Source: JBOGEN01 sp050743265
GTDB taxonomy: Bacteria > Actinomycetota > Actinomycetes > JBOGEN01
DNA: 24,636 bases
Direction: 5' to 3'
NCBI GenBank assembly: GCA_050743265.1
Contig: JBOGEN010000219.1
Location: forward strand, 1 to 24,636
Part shown: positions 15,175 to 23,260 of the stretch, one piece after another
How positions within the stretch are numbered: the stretch's first letter is position 1
Layout: the number at the start of each line of letters is the position of its first letter
Position numbers and translations under genes: made by a program
Notes under the pieces: generated by a model
Seen by the model: only the letters and a program-made list of their open reading frames with translations
The model's database searches: none
Told to the model about the DNA's origin: nothing

Positions 15175-16195
15175 TCACTCGGCGGCGAGCTCGGCCTCCT
15201 CCAGCGGGAACCGCGTGCAGGACGTCGTCTCCGCGACCACGCGGCCGCGGCTGAGCACCCAGCGCGGCAGGACGTGCGCACGCAGCACGTCCACCACCCG
15301 CTCGGAGTCGTGGACGACAAGGTCGGCGCGGCCGCCGCCGAGGCGCCCGTACGCCTCGAGGCCCAGCACCCGGGTTCCGCGTACGTCCCGACGGCTCGGG
15401 CGTGACAGGCCACGCCGCGTCCGATCAGCCCGTGCTCGAGCATCGCGACGGCGAGCATCTCGGTCGTCCGCCGCGCGGGGTCGCCCGCGTCGTCGACCAG
15501 CATGGCGACGCGGCGCCCCAGGCGTGCCGCCAGCGCGCAGGCCCAGTCGACGTGCCGGCGGGCATCGGCGTCGGAGTGCTCGATCCACGGGATGCCCCCG
15601 ACGACGTCGGCGCCGAGCTCGAGAGCCCGCGCGCAGAGCTCGTCGGCGCCCGGGTCGCGCAGGACCCCTTCTTGGGGGAACGCCACCACCTGCACGTCGA
15701 CCAGGCCGGCGAACTCCTCCCGGGCGTCCAGCACACCGTGCAGCCCTTCGAGGCCCGCGGTGGTGTCGACGTCGACGAACGCGAGGACGTGCAGCGTCCC
15801 GTGCCGGACGCACTCGCGGAGCGCCCGGCGCGCGTCCGGGGTGATCCATGCCCGGTCGTACCGCCCCTTGACCGCACGGCGAGCTCGATGCCGGTCATCG
15901 CCCCACCCATGTCTCCTGCGGTGTATGCCGTCAGCGCGGCGTCCCCGGCCATCGGGAGCGTGTACACCTTGTCGAGGTGCAGGTGCGCGTTGACCAGCGG
16001 CGGCGTCACGAGGCGACCGGCGGCATCGAGTACGCGGGCCTCGTCGAGGGTGCCGGGGTCGGCGACCGCCGTGATCCGGTCGCCGGCGACGCCGAGGTCG
16101 CACACCCGTCAGTCGCACAGGCGTGCGGCGCGGACAACGAGGTCGCAGGCCGCCTCACTGCGGCCGCCCGGCGGCCGCACACTCGAGGGACCCAT
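15175..16195 (-). pseudogene. Broken cytosine-deaminase-like amidohydrolase
   Basis: Remnant of a metal-dependent amidohydrolase of the cytosine deaminase (CodA-like) group. Conserved pieces occur in order: CDLVVRAARLCD, LVNAHLHLDKVYTLP (the HxH metal motif), RYDRAWITPDARRAL, VVAFPQEGVLRDPGA, ELGADVVGGIPWIEHS, VAMLVDDAGDPARRT, GVACHARA and, near the end, RVLGLEAYGRLGGGRADLVVHD. Three lesions are seen: an in-frame TGA at 16109-16111 in the N-terminal strand region; a one-base loss near 15872 (CGGTCAAG, where CGGGTCAAG would keep frame); and, near 15375-15395, a jump from ACHARA straight to RVLGLE in the third frame. The jump omits roughly 110-130 residues, including the barrel strand bearing the catalytic Asp. 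Intact relatives are about 400-430 aa. The ATG at 16195 is the likely original start region. Confidence 0.85.
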
Positions 16196-16333
16196 GTGGC
16201 CATTCAACCGCCCCGGAGGACGGCACGCGGGCTCTCGTGTGGGTGGAACCGGGTCCGCGGACACCGAAGCCCGTACGCCGCCGGCGGACGGTGGGACTCC
16301 GTCGCGCCAAGCGTCTGGAGCCATCATGTCCTC

Positions 16334-16675
16334 ATGGCGGTCGTGAGCGTCGACGGTGAGACGGTTCGGATGCGGCTGAGCCCGTGGGAGCGACTCGGCG
16401 CACTCCGCGGTGACCTCGCGTTCCCGCGCCGGTGGGTGGACGAGGTCCGGGTCGTGCCGTCCGCCCTGCGTGCCGTCCGCGGTCTGCGCGCCCCGGGGAC
16501 GGGCTGCCCGGGCGTCATCGCGCTGGGTACGTTCCGGGGACGCGGCTATCGCGACTTCGCCGCCGCCTACCGGAACCGTCCCGGCGTCGTCGTCGAACTG
16601 TCCGGCGGCCCGTACGCCCGGCTCGTCCTCTCCCTGGACCACCCGGAGTCGGTCGCGCGGAGCCTGAGGTCGTGA
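16334..16675 (+). CDS. Conserved hypothetical actinobacterial protein
   Basis: 113-aa protein on the strand opposite to the cluster, starting MAVVSVDGETVRMRLSPWER. The pattern is mixed beta: short strands, then a conserved-looking LRAVRGLRAPGTGCPGVIALGTFRG and a C-terminal VVVELSGGPYARLVLSLDHPE. It resembles small PH-like proteins of unknown function common in actinobacteria; this is recognised from pattern only. The ATG at 16334 is chosen by the family-like N-terminus; a GGAG lies 13 or more bases upstream, which is weak. It lies between the amidohydrolase remnant and coxG, converging on coxG with an 11-base gap. Confidence 0.7.
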   Translation: MAVVSVDGETVRMRLSPWERLGALRGDLAFPRRWVDEVRVVPSALRAVRGLRAPGTGCPGVIALGTFRGRGYRDFAAAYRNRPGVVVELSGGPYARLVLSLDHPESVARSLRS

Positions 16676-16686
16676 GGTGGGGCTTG

Positions 16687-17337
16687 TCAGCGGCGGCGTG
16701 ACGCCCATCCACCGACGACGGCCCCGAGCAGGGCGACCGCGGCGCCGAACACGGCGCCCCTGACGAAGTCGGAGCCGAGCGGGCCACCGGCGCCCGCCAC
16801 CACGGGGGCACGGTAGACGCCCGGTGACGCCGCGACTCCTCCGGTCGGGCCACCGGCGGGGACCACCGCACCGGGGACCTCCGGCGCCCCTGCGGGCGCG
16901 GCGCCGGTGAGGACGTCGTCCACCGCGGAGAAGAACTCGCCTGCGGTCTTCTTCGCGACACCGGTGAGCATGCGCTGCCCGACGCCCCCGACCATGCCAC
17001 CGACGATCGCGTCTGCGTCGTACGAGAGCAGGGTCGACCCCCCGTTCTCGGCGAGGGTGACCGTGACGTCGGCCTGGACCGTGCCGGGCGCTCCGGCGCC
17101 AGACGCGCGCAGCACGAACGAGCCCGGCTGCTGCTGGTCGGTGAGGCGCACCTGGCCGGTGTACGTGCCCTTGATGGACGCGACGCCGGCGAACAGCGTC
17201 ATCGTGTACTGGTCCGGCCCGGTCTCCTCGAGCCGCTGGCAGCCCGGGATCGTGCGGACGAGGACAGCCGGGTCGTTGAGCGCCTGCCAGACCTTCTCGC
17301 GTGGGGCGTGCAAGGTGGCGCTGCCGGTGACCTTCAT
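16687..17337 (-). CDS. CoxG-type SRPBCC protein with C-terminal membrane anchor
   Basis: Accessory protein of Cox-type molybdenum hydroxylases. CoxG proteins tether the enzyme to the membrane and are linked to passing its electrons to the respiratory chain. Of 216 aa, the first 145 or so form the SRPBCC fold: MKVTGSATLHAPREKVWQAL, NDPAVLVRTIPGC and SIKGTYTGQVRL. A Pro/Gly/Ala/Val-rich linker (about 146-185) follows, then one hydrophobic helix (FVRGAVFGAAVALLGAVVGGW) ending in SRRR. The ATG at 17337 overlaps the large-subunit stop (ATGA), so it is the last gene of a four-gene M-S-L-G unit. The coupling supports a respiratory rather than NAD-linked acceptor; that is inference. Confidence 0.88.
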   Translation of the reverse strand: MKVTGSATLHAPREKVWQALNDPAVLVRTIPGCQRLEETGPDQYTMTLFAGVASIKGTYTGQVRLTDQQQPGSFVLRASGAGAPGTVQADVTVTLAENGGSTLLSYDADAIVGGMVGGVGQRMLTGVAKKTAGEFFSAVDDVLTGAAPAGAPEVPGAVVPAGGPTGGVAASPGVYRAPVVAGAGGPLGSDFVRGAVFGAAVALLGAVVGGWASRRR

Positions 17338-19817
17338 CGATCGTCCTCCGTGGTCTCCGGGGGCCGGGTCGGCTTCTTCTTCGCCACGGCCTTCTTCGGG
17401 GCAGGGGGGGCGGCACGACGCCGCCGCACGGGCTCGAGGTCGCCCGCGGCGAAGCGCTCCCGCAGGTGGAACAGCTCGCTCGGCGAGATCGGCATGCGGG
17501 TGATGCGGAACCCCTCGGCGTCCTCGATCGCCGAGGCGAACACCGCCATGCCGGGGATGACTCCCGCCTCCCCCGCGCCCTTCACCCCGAGCGGGTTCAG
17601 CGGCGACGGCGTCTCGAGGTGGTCGGTCTCGATGGTCGGGACCTCGCTCGCGTACGGCATGAGGAAGTCCATGAAGGACGCGTTCTGCAGCTGGCCGTGC
17701 TCGTCGTACTCCATCCGCTCGTACAGCGCGCCCCCGACACCCTGGGCCACGCCGCCGTGGATCTGGCCCTCGACGATGAGCGGGTTGACCAGCGTGCCGC
17801 AGTCGTGCACCACGCAGTAGCGCAGGACGCGGACGTCCGCGGTCTCGGGGTCGGTCTCCACGACCACGGCGTGCATGCCGCTGGCGAACGTGGACCGGGT
17901 CGGCGAGTGGTAGTCGCGTGCCTCGAGCCCGGGCTCGTCGTCCTCGGCGATCGGCGGCTTGGACAGGTCGCCCCCTACGGCGAACTGCGTGGCACGCCGG
18001 CTCTCGGCGTCGAAGGAGTAGCGCAGCGGGTTGGACAGCACGGCGACGGTGCGCAGCGGGATCGACGCGGACGGGCTGCCCTTGACCCGCACCACGCCGG
18101 CCTCGATCTCGAGGTCTCCCGGGTCGGCCTCCAGCGCCTCGCCGGCGATGCGCAGCGCCTTGGCCCGGACCGCCCGGGCGGCCAGCGCGACCGCGCTGCC
18201 GCTCATCACCGCCGTCCGCGAGGCGAACGTCCCCACGGCGTACCCGAACCGGCGGGTGTCGCCGGTCGTGACGTGGATGTCGTCGAGCGGGACGCCGAGT
18301 TCGTCCGCCACGATCTGGGCGAGCATCGTCTGGTGCCCTTGACCCTGGCTGGTCAGCCCGGTGGACACGAGGACCCGGCCGGACGGCTCGACGTGCACGT
18401 GCCCGCCCTCGTAGGGGCCCACGCCGGTGCCCTCGACGTAGCAGGCGAGCCCGATGCCGACCCGCCTCCCCTCGGCACGGGCCTGCTCGCGAAAGGCCTC
18501 GAACTCGTCCCACCCGATGAGCTTGGTCAGCTTCTCCAGCGAGGCCGGGTAGTCGCCCGAGTCGTAGATCAGGGGCCGCCCGTCCTGGAAGAGCAGCCCC
18601 TGGTCGTACGGCATCTCGTCGGGCTGGACGAAGTTGACCGCGCGGACCTCGGCACGGTCCTTGCCGAGCGCATCGGCGATCGCGTCCATCGTCCGCTCCA
18701 TCGCGAAGCACGCCTGCGGCCGGCCGGCCCCGCGGTAGGGCGTGACGATGACGGTGTTCGTGTAGAGGCTGCGGAACGTCGCCGTGTACGCACCCGGCTT
18801 GTACGGGCCGAGCATCTGGGTGGTCGTGATGATCGGGACGATGAGCCCGTACGGGATGTACGCGCCGTTGTCGTGCAGGAGGTCGAGCTCGAGGCCGAGC
18901 AGCCTGCCGTCGTCGTCGAACCCGACCCGGACGGTCTGCTGCTGGGCACGCTCGTGCGCGGACGAGACGAAGTGCTCGCGGCGGTCCTCGACCCACTTGA
19001 CCGGGCGGCCGAGCAGCCGGGCCGCCCAGGGGACGAGCACCTCCTCGGGCCAGGGGTGCACGATCTTCACGCCGAACCCCCCGCCCACGTCCGGTGCGAC
19101 GACCTCGACCGAGGCCAGCGGCAGGTCGAGCAGGCTGGCCAGCGCCGCGCGCACCGACGTCGACGTCTGCGTGGACGAGTAGACCCGCAGCGAGGAGTCG
19201 GCGTCGTCCCACCGGGCGTAGACGCCCTTGCCCTCCAGCGGCATGGACGCGCTGCGCTCGACGTCGAGCCGCAGCTCGAGGGAGTGCGGGGCGGCGGCGA
19301 TGGCGGCAAGGGCGTCGCCGACCTGCTGGACCATGTGCGCGGCGACGTTGCCGGGGACGTCGGCGTGGACGAGCACGTCCGCGGCGAAGGACGCGTCGAG
19401 GCCCACCACCGGAGGCAGGAACTCGTAGTCGACGACGATCCGCTCGACCGCGTCCTCGGCGAGGTACCGGTCGGAGGCGACCACCATGACCACGGCCTCG
19501 CCGACGTGCTTGACCTCGTCTCTGGCGAGGGCGTACCCGGTGCGTGGGTGGGTGAGTGTCGGGTGCGGGATGAGCAGCGGTAGGGGTTCTGCCAGCGCGG
19601 GGGGCAGGTCCTCGTACGTGTAGACCGCGACGAGCCCGTCCACCTCGAGGGCTCCGGTCACGTCGATGTCGCGGATGCGGGCGTGCGCGTGCGGGCTGCG
19701 GACGAACGCGACACCGAGGGCGTCGTGGCCGAAGTCGTCGACGTAGCGGCCGCGGCCGGTGACGAGCCGGGCGTCCTCGGTGCGCAGGACGCGCTCGCCG
19801 ACGAGCCGGGTGGTCAC
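17334..19817 (-). CDS. Molybdenum hydroxylase large subunit (form II CoxL-like)
   Basis: Catalytic subunit of a xanthine-oxidase-family enzyme binding molybdopterin cytosine dinucleotide. Of 827 aa, the N-terminal domain reads RTEDARLVTGRGRYVDD, followed by VGGGFG (244-249), PYRGAGRP (360-367) and the C-terminal KGAGEAG (746-752) with the catalytic Glu (E750). True CO dehydrogenases carry AYRCSFR with a Cys in the active-site loop; PYRGAGR marks form II enzymes, which hydroxylate other substrates. A Lys/Arg/Pro-rich tail (about 798-827) is unusual. GTG start at 19817, overlapping the small-subunit stop (GTGA). With barbiturase nearby, uracil or thymine is the leading substrate guess. Confidence 0.93.
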   Translation of the reverse strand: MTTRLVGERVLRTEDARLVTGRGRYVDDFGHDALGVAFVRSPHAHARIRDIDVTGALEVDGLVAVYTYEDLPPALAEPLPLLIPHPTLTHPRTGYALARDEVKHVGEAVVMVVASDRYLAEDAVERIVVDYEFLPPVVGLDASFAADVLVHADVPGNVAAHMVQQVGDALAAIAAAPHSLELRLDVERSASMPLEGKGVYARWDDADSSLRVYSSTQTSTSVRAALASLLDLPLASVEVVAPDVGGGFGVKIVHPWPEEVLVPWAARLLGRPVKWVEDRREHFVSSAHERAQQQTVRVGFDDDGRLLGLELDLLHDNGAYIPYGLIVPIITTTQMLGPYKPGAYTATFRSLYTNTVIVTPYRGAGRPQACFAMERTMDAIADALGKDRAEVRAVNFVQPDEMPYDQGLLFQDGRPLIYDSGDYPASLEKLTKLIGWDEFEAFREQARAEGRRVGIGLACYVEGTGVGPYEGGHVHVEPSGRVLVSTGLTSQGQGHQTMLAQIVADELGVPLDDIHVTTGDTRRFGYAVGTFASRTAVMSGSAVALAARAVRAKALRIAGEALEADPGDLEIEAGVVRVKGSPSASIPLRTVAVLSNPLRYSFDAESRRATQFAVGGDLSKPPIAEDDEPGLEARDYHSPTRSTFASGMHAVVVETDPETADVRVLRYCVVHDCGTLVNPLIVEGQIHGGVAQGVGGALYERMEYDEHGQLQNASFMDFLMPYASEVPTIETDHLETPSPLNPLGVKGAGEAGVIPGMAVFASAIEDAEGFRITRMPISPSELFHLRERFAAGDLEPVRRRRAAPPAPKKAVAKKKPTRPPETTEDDR

Positions 19818-20377
19818 GGGGTCACCTCCCCGGTACGCGGAGCGGCGTCGCGCTCGGTGCGGATCTGCGCGGCACGGCAGACCGCCTGCACGATGTTCTG
19901 GTAGCCGGTGCAGCGGCACAGGTTGCCCGAGATGGCCTCGCGGGCATCGTCCTCGCTGGGGTCGGGCTCCTCCTCGAGGTACGCAGCGATCGTGGTGAGG
20001 AAGCCGGGCGTGCAGAACCCGCACTGCAGGGCGTGGCACTCCTGGAACGCCTGCTGGACGGGGTGCAGCGTCCCGTCGGCATCGGCGAGACCCTCCACCG
20101 TGGTGACCTCGTGCCCGTCGACCGTGACGGCGAAGAGCAGGCAGGAGCGCACCGGGACGCCGTCGAGCAGGACGGTGCAGGCTCCGCACACACCGTGCTC
20201 GCAGCCGACGTGCGTGCCGGTGAGCTCGAGGTCGTGGCGCAGGAAGTCCGAGAGCAGCCGCCGCCCCGGGACGGCGGCGCCGCGCGGCACGCCGTTGACG
20301 GTGAGGCGTACCTCGTGCGTGTCCGCGGGTGGCGGCTGCGCCTGCTGCGGGCCGGGTGCGGTGGCGGGGCTCGTCAC
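19814..20377 (-). CDS. Molybdenum hydroxylase small subunit, two [2Fe-2S] clusters (CoxS-like)
   Basis: Electron-transfer subunit of the Cox-type hydroxylase. Of 187 aa, the plant-ferredoxin cluster ligands are C59, C64, C67 and C79 (GCEHGVCGACTVLLDG), and the second cluster ligands are C119, C122, C154 and C156 (CGFCTPG and CRCTGYQNI). All eight are present. A Pro/Gln-rich N-terminal extension of about 20 residues precedes VRLTVNGVP. GTG start at 20377, overlapping the medium-subunit stop (GTGA), as in the other junctions of this unit. Confidence 0.95.
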   Translation of the reverse strand: MTSPATAPGPQQAQPPPADTHEVRLTVNGVPRGAAVPGRRLLSDFLRHDLELTGTHVGCEHGVCGACTVLLDGVPVRSCLLFAVTVDGHEVTTVEGLADADGTLHPVQQAFQECHALQCGFCTPGFLTTIAAYLEEEPDPSEDDAREAISGNLCRCTGYQNIVQAVCRAAQIRTERDAAPRTGEVTP

Positions 20378-21297
20378 GACGCGCCAGATCCTTCCGGGAC
20401 TCGGCTGGTCCGGCGGGCGTGCGCCGCGGCCTCGCGCAGCGCCCGGGTGGTGAGGACGCCGGCGAGGTGGCGGCGGTACTCGGCCGTCGCGTGGATGTCC
20501 GCCTCGGGCTCGACGCGCGTGCGGGCCAGGTCACCCGCCGCGCTCCACATCCGCTCCTCGTCCGCGGTTCTGCTCGTCCCGCTCCCGTGGGTGAGCACCT
20601 CGGAGAGGTCGAGGACGAGCGGCGTCGGCGCCATGCTGACGTACGCCGCCCGGGCGGTGGTGGGTCGGTCGCCCCCGTCGAGCGTGACGAGGGCGGCCAC
20701 CCCGCACACCGCGTAGTCGCCGTGCCGCCGGGTCACCTCGACGAAGGAGGTGCCGACGCGTCCGGGAGGGCACGGGAAGAACGCGGCGACGGCGAGCTCG
20801 CCCGGCTGGAGGGCGGACTCGAGCGGGCCGACGAAGAAGTCGTCCGCGCCGACCGTCCGGGGGCCCGCACCCGCCCGGGCGACCTGCACGGAGCCGCCGA
20901 GCAGCGCGAGCACGGCGGGCATCTCACCGGACGGGTCGGCGTGTACAAGGCTGCCCACCGTGGTCCCCCGGTTGCGGATCACCGGATGGGCGACGAGACG
21001 CAGCGCCTGGCGCAGCAGCGGCAGCCGCGCGGACGCGGCGGCGTCCCGCTCGACCTCGGCGTGACGGGCGAGCGCTCCCACCCGGACGCCGCCGTCGACG
21101 ACGCGTACGCCGCCGAGCTCGGCCCCCAGCCGGTTGATGTCGACCAGATGTCCCGGGGCGGCGAGCCGCATCGACAGCAGCGGCACGAGGCTCTGACCTC
21201 CTGCCAGCACCTTCGCGTCGGACCCGAGGCTCGCCAGCACCGCCGTGGCCTCGTCGACCGTCCCGGGCGCGTGGTAGGTGAACGGCGGCGGCTTCAC
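20374..21297 (-). CDS. Molybdenum hydroxylase FAD-binding medium subunit (CoxM-like)
   Basis: Flavoprotein subunit passing electrons from the Fe-S clusters to an acceptor. The 307 aa carry both FAD motifs: AGGQSLVPLLSMR (32-44) and TTVGSLVHADPSGE (112-125), the second being the usual T-x-G-G-like loop. It starts at GTG (21297) with AGGAGAGG about 8 bases upstream and is the first gene of the M-S-L-G unit. No NAD-binding domain is visible. The 135 bases upstream contain the terminator-like hairpin of the permease gene; a dedicated promoter was not found. Confidence 0.93.
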   Translation of the reverse strand: MKPPPFTYHAPGTVDEATAVLASLGSDAKVLAGGQSLVPLLSMRLAAPGHLVDINRLGAELGGVRVVDGGVRVGALARHAEVERDAAASARLPLLRQALRLVAHPVIRNRGTTVGSLVHADPSGEMPAVLALLGGSVQVARAGAGPRTVGADDFFVGPLESALQPGELAVAAFFPCPPGRVGTSFVEVTRRHGDYAVCGVAALVTLDGGDRPTTARAAYVSMAPTPLVLDLSEVLTHGSGTSRTADEERMWSAAGDLARTRVEPEADIHATAEYRRHLAGVLTTRALREAAAHARRTSRVPEGSGAS

Positions 21298-21390
21298 GAG
21301 GTGATCCTCTCCTGTCCGCCCGGGGTCGCACCACGGAATGGCCTGGGCGGAGGCTGACCAGGCGTGCGGGTGACGCGAGACACAGCACGA

Positions 21391-21422
21391 GGGGCCGCGC
21401 TGCCGGTCGGCGGCGCGGCCCC
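21391..21422 (-). terminator. Strong hairpin between permease and CoxM-like gene
   Basis: A perfect 10-bp GC stem (GGGGCCGCGC 21391-21400 / GCGCGGCCCC 21413-21422) has a 12-base loop that can itself pair as GCCG/CGGC. It starts about 10 bases past the permease stop. No U tract follows on the minus strand. It probably ends or attenuates the permease transcript before the hydroxylase unit. Confidence 0.6.
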
Positions 21423-21432
21423 CTCGGCCTGG

Positions 21433-22923
21433 CTACTCCGTCGTGGTCGGGTCCTCTGCGCCCCGCCGCGGAGGCGGAGGCTGAGGGTCACCGCCCGCGC
21501 CCCGGTCGAAACCCGCCTCCCCGAGCGAGGCCTCGTGGACGTCGCTACGCCCGGCCGCGACCGCGGCAGCCTCGTCGTACGGGCCCTCGCTCTTCAGTGC
21601 CTCGCGCATGTGCGCCGGTGCCAGCCAGTGCAGCAGGTGCCAGCCGGCGAGCACGACGACCGTGCCCAGCGCGATGCCCTCGAGGATGAAGTCGTCGGTG
21701 ATCTCGTGCCGGACCGGGCCGATCGCGAGGATGATGCCGGCGCCGATCGGCACGAGGTTGATCGGGTTGGCGAAGTCGACGCGGTTCTCGATCCAGATCT
21801 TCGCGCCGAGCAGGCCGATCATGCCGTACAGGACGACGGTCACGCCGCCGAGCACGCCCTCGGGCGTGGAGGCGACGAGCGCGCCGAACTTCGGGCACAG
21901 ACCGAACAGGACCGCGACAAGGCCCGCGATGTAGTACGCAGCCGTCGAGTAGATCCGTGTGGCCGCCATCACGCCGATGTTCTCCGCGTACGTGGTCGTC
22001 GGGGAGCCGCCGACCGAGGTGGCCACGGCCGTGCCCACGCCGTCGGCGAAGATGGCCCGCCCGATCATCGGGTCGAGGTCGGTCTTCGTCATGACGCCGA
22101 CGGCCTTGACGTGCCCGGTGTTCTCGGCGATGAGCGCGATGACCGCGGGCAGTACCAGCACGAAGGCGGACCACTTGAAGTCCGGGCCGTGGAAGTCGGG
22201 CAGGCCGATCCAATCGGAGTTCTCCACCGGCGTGAAGTCGATCCGCTCGGCCGTCACCGGCTCCTGGCTCACCGGGTTCGTGACGGTGAACTCGCCGGTG
22301 GTGAGGTCGAGCAGCCACGACAGCAGGTAGCCGAACACCAGGCCGAGCAGGATCGCGATACGCGAAAGGAACCCGCGCAGCAGCACGGTCATCAGGAAGA
22401 CCGAGACCATCGTCGCCAGGGCGACCCAGTGGTCCTGCCACCAGTAGAAGTCCTGGACGACGAACGCGAGGCCGAAGCCGATGAGCATGACGACGGCGCC
22501 GGTGATCACCGGCGGGAACACCTTTTGGATGATCTGAGGGCCGAGCAGGTGGATGGCGACACCCGCCGCGGCCAGCACCAGGCCCGCCAGCAGGATGGAG
22601 CCCGTGACCAGCCCGTCGCTGTCGGTCGACGCCCGGATCGCGAAGACGCCGCCGACGAAGGACGCGCTGGTGCCCAGGTAGGACGGGACCCTGTTCTGCG
22701 TGATGAGCAGGAACAGGATCGTCGCGACACCGGACATCATGATCGCGACGTTGGGGTCGAGCCCCATCACGATGGGGAACACGAACGTCGCGCCGAACAT
22801 GGCCACGACGTGCTGGGCCCCGATGCCGGCGGTACGGCCCCAGGAGAGCCGCTCGTCCGGTTTCACCACCGCGCCGGGCGGCGGGGTCTTGCCCCCGTAG
22901 GCGAGTTTCCACCTGAAGGCCAT
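21433..22923 (-). CDS. NCS2 nucleobase permease, UraA-like
   Basis: Membrane symporter of the nucleobase-ascorbate family. At 496 aa it has many hydrophobic helices: QHVVAMFGATFVFPIVMG (37-54), VFPPVITGAVVMLIGFGLAF (135-154) and AFVLVLPAVIALIAENTGH (253-271, E267). Then comes SPTTTYAENIGVMAATR (307-323, E314), which closely resembles the uracil-transporter signature (TTYGENIGVMAITR in E. coli UraA) rather than the xanthine-type motif. A 65-residue, Gly/Pro/Asp-rich cytoplasmic tail ends it. The ATG at 22923 has GGAGG 8 bases upstream; longer open frame to 23310 is not used because it lacks a Shine-Dalgarno and NCS2 proteins begin near here. A pyrimidine substrate supports the barbiturase pathway reading. 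Confidence 0.92.
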   Translation of the reverse strand: MAFRWKLAYGGKTPPPGAVVKPDERLSWGRTAGIGAQHVVAMFGATFVFPIVMGLDPNVAIMMSGVATILFLLITQNRVPSYLGTSASFVGGVFAIRASTDSDGLVTGSILLAGLVLAAAGVAIHLLGPQIIQKVFPPVITGAVVMLIGFGLAFVVQDFYWWQDHWVALATMVSVFLMTVLLRGFLSRIAILLGLVFGYLLSWLLDLTTGEFTVTNPVSQEPVTAERIDFTPVENSDWIGLPDFHGPDFKWSAFVLVLPAVIALIAENTGHVKAVGVMTKTDLDPMIGRAIFADGVGTAVATSVGGSPTTTYAENIGVMAATRIYSTAAYYIAGLVAVLFGLCPKFGALVASTPEGVLGGVTVVLYGMIGLLGAKIWIENRVDFANPINLVPIGAGIILAIGPVRHEITDDFILEGIALGTVVVLAGWHLLHWLAPAHMREALKSEGPYDEAAAVAAGRSDVHEASLGEAGFDRGAGGDPQPPPPRRGAEDPTTTE

Positions 22924-23260
22924 GGTGCGCCCCTCCAAAGGTCGTGCGGGCCACACAGCGGGTCGGGCCCGGCCGAACACACAACGAGCCAGGTTGGCGG
23001 GAAATCTACGGACCCGGCCCCAAGGGAGCACCGGTGAGGTTTGACAGATCCTTGACCCACCTGTTGTGAGTTCTCTCCGCCGCTGCCGCCCGCTCCGGGC
23101 CCGCTGCCGGGCCGGTGTGCGTACGCCCGGGGCACATCGGGCACGCTTTCGACGATGCCGGACCATCCCGGCGGGCGCCGGCACCACGCCGTCCGCGCCG
23201 GCGGCGACGTCCGCACAGTCCGCGCCGTCCGAACCGGACTCGACGAAAGGCTCTGACACC
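22924..23260. promoter_or_regulatory. Divergent promoter region, permease / dienelactone-hydrolase-like gene
   Basis: 337 bases without a gene. On the plus strand a perfect TTGACA lies at 23041-23046, with a poor -10 (TTGTGA, 23064-23069) at 17-bp spacing. On the minus strand TAGATT (near 23004-23009) could be a -10 for the permease, without a clear -35. A short palindrome GCCA-GGT-TGGC lies at 22988-22998. The right half (23070-23250) is open in frame with the downstream gene but low in complexity and has no start signal, so it is not called coding. Confidence 0.35.

Noticed and set aside
15175..16195. Programmed frameshifting or a split two-subunit amidohydrolase
   Set aside because: There is no slippery heptamer at the junctions, and the internal jump removes a large conserved part of the barrel, so decay explains it better.
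17334..21297. Aerobic CO dehydrogenase
   Set aside because: The large subunit has PYRGAGRP instead of the Cys-containing AYRCSFR loop, which marks it as a form II enzyme.
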